Positions 5,438 through 6,602 of a stretch of 6,602 nucleotides of DNA are shown here, one piece after another; position 1 is the stretch's first letter, and every line of letters starts with the position of its first letter. The translations under genes and the position numbers were made by a program. This DNA is from an uncultured Flavobacteriaceae bacterium (GTDB lineage Bacteria; Bacteroidota; Bacteroidia; Flavobacteriales; Flavobacteriaceae). A model generated the notes under the pieces. The model was not told where the DNA came from, did no database searches, and saw nothing but the letters and a program-made list of their open reading frames with translations. The stretch is taken from positions 1-6,602 of the forward strand of contig CALJFV010000250.1 of assembly GCA_938074515.1 (NCBI GenBank). Reading direction: 5' to 3'.

Positions 5438-6602
5438 ATGTCAGACCTAAATTCTACAGATCCAACCATTAGTGCCGATAATATCGAGGCCCTACTTTCA
5501 CAATTTCAAAACCTGATAAATTCAGAACGCACTATAGTCGAGATCACTCAAGAAGCCAATACGCTTACCGAGCAAATCGAACAATACATTAAGGCATCTA
5601 ATATTGCCGAAAAATCTGTAGACAAAGTAGTTCAAATCTCCTCTGAAGTCAACGATGCGCCGAGCAATGCTGTTGATACGGATCAAATAAAAGACACAGA
5701 AGACAAAAAAACAGAGCATACAGAAGATTCAGGGACCCAAACCCAAAATGCGCTGAGCGTTGTTGAACAGTGGGACAAACTCAGTAGAAACTTTCGTAAA
5801 AAAAGACGTAAATACTACGAAGAGCGCAACAAAGACCTTCAAGAGAATCTGAAAAAAAGAATGGCTCTTATTGAATCTTTTCGTGGATTACTCACTGTAG
5901 AAGAAGATATTTCTAATACCCTCAAAACATTCAAAAGCCTGCAACAAGAATGGTTTGACTGCGGGCCAATCCCAAAAAGTGATTATGACATGGTGTGGCA
6001 GACCTATCGTCATCATGTAGAAAATTTTTATGATTACCTCGATCTAAATCGAGAATTTAGGGATTTAGATTTCAAATATAACTACGATCAGAAACTGAGA
6101 ATCATCGCCCAAGCTCAGAAGTTGGCCGCTTTAGAAGATCAAAATTTAGCCTTCAAAGAACTTCAAAAACTGCATAAAATCTGGAAAGAGGATATTGGTC
6201 CTGTCGCCAAAGAACATCGCGAGCCGCTCTGGCAGACCTTCAGCGAAGTAACCAAAATAATTCACGATAAACGTCAAGAATTTTATCAAAATCGCGATGA
6301 AAAACAACTCGAAAATTTAGCTAGAAAAAAGGCGATCATCCAAGAAATACAGGAGATCACGACACAAAACGACCCAAATCATAAATCTTGGCAAAAATCG
6401 GTAAAGCACGTACAAAAACTTAGAGATGAATTTTTTGATCTTGGTCCAGTCCCCAAAAAAGAGAATAAAGCCTTGTGGTCAGAATTCAAGCAAGCAAACA
6501 GTGACTACAATCAGATAAAAAATGCCTTTTTCAAAGATCAAAAAAAGGAACTCATGGCCAATTTAAAGGCCAAAAAAGATTTAATTGAGCTTGCCGAAAA
6601 AC
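5438..6602 (+). CDS. DUF349 repeat protein, 3'-truncated by the window edge
   Basis: An open frame starts at ATG 5438 and has no stop through the last base, giving at least 388 residues. Residues 1-60 are helical and polar, about 65-105 are low-complexity and acidic (rich in D, E, K, T), and from about 108 a helical, charged region begins with a basic patch (RKKRRK at 120-125). At least three DUF349 units follow with a period near 80 residues. Their shared core is an aromatic residue, then a G-P pair: Trp172/Gly176-Pro177, Trp249/Gly254-Pro255 and Phe332/Gly336-Pro337, each followed by a conserved W (W-Q-T, W-Q-T, W-S-E) and a long helix ending in an F/Y-rich turn. There is no signal peptide or membrane segment, so it should be cytoplasmic. 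Function is unknown; the high charge and helical repeats would suit binding to RNA, ribosomes or another large partner, but that is a guess. The start is preceded by the A-rich context seen at neighbouring starts. Confidence 0.88.
   Translation, partial: MSDLNSTDPTISADNIEALLSQFQNLINSERTIVEITQEANTLTEQIEQYIKASNIAEKSVDKVVQISSEVNDAPSNAVDTDQIKDTEDKKTEHTEDSGTQTQNALSVVEQWDKLSRNFRKKRRKYYEERNKDLQENLKKRMALIESFRGLLTVEEDISNTLKTFKSLQQEWFDCGPIPKSDYDMVWQTYRHHVENFYDYLDLNREFRDLDFKYNYDQKLRIIAQAQKLAALEDQNLAFKELQKLHKIWKEDIGPVAKEHREPLWQTFSEVTKIIHDKRQEFYQNRDEKQLENLARKKAIIQEIQEITTQNDPNHKSWQKSVKHVQKLRDEFFDLGPVPKKENKALWSEFKQANSDYNQIKNAFFKDQKKELMANLKAKKDLIELAEK

Noticed and set aside
5522..5719. Minus-strand hydrophobic open frame of 65 codons
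   Set aside because: It is opposite the N-terminal part of the DUF349 gene; its hydrophobic look is the expected antisense of an acidic, lysine-rich stretch.

Overview
The window looks like ordinary chromosome from a member of the Bacteroidota, most likely the Flavobacteriia. Four things point there. The gene set is a class III aminotransferase, a soluble TPR protein, two adjacent DUF368 membrane proteins, shikimate dehydrogenase and a DUF349 repeat protein. Start codons are preceded by A-rich stretches rather than Shine-Dalgarno sequences. One intergenic gap holds an exact match to the Bacteroidota -7 box (TAnnTTTG). The base composition is moderately AT-rich, judged by eye and not computed. 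All six genes lie on the + strand. I saw no RNA gene, insertion sequence, CRISPR array, prophage or attachment site.

Layout: 1-1008 is the 3' part of a PLP-dependent class III aminotransferase gene whose start lies upstream of the window. After a 106-bp gap, 1115-2515 encodes a 466-residue protein built almost entirely of TPR-like helix pairs. Only 32 bp later come two DUF368 genes (2548-3558 and 3555-4580), joined by a 4-bp ATGA overlap. The second of these overlaps aroE (4573-5358) by 8 bp. A 79-bp gap holding an imperfect hairpin with a T9 tract then precedes a DUF349 repeat protein that begins at 5438 and runs off the right edge.

The tight spacing makes 1115-5358 a likely four-gene operon (inference). 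DUF368 proteins are now known as polyprenyl-phosphate translocases (PopT family), which return the undecaprenyl-phosphate carrier to the cytoplasmic face for peptidoglycan and surface-polysaccharide synthesis. AroE makes shikimate on the way to chorismate and the aromatic amino acids and cofactors. No direct biochemical link between these two functions is visible. The TPR protein has no visible catalytic domain and is probably a scaffold.

The most interesting element is the coupled pair of clearly divergent DUF368 paralogues. They differ in the first signature motif, in a loop about 24 residues longer in the second copy, and in the size of a hydrophilic region before the last membrane helix. 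I found no convincing evidence of a wholly new system.
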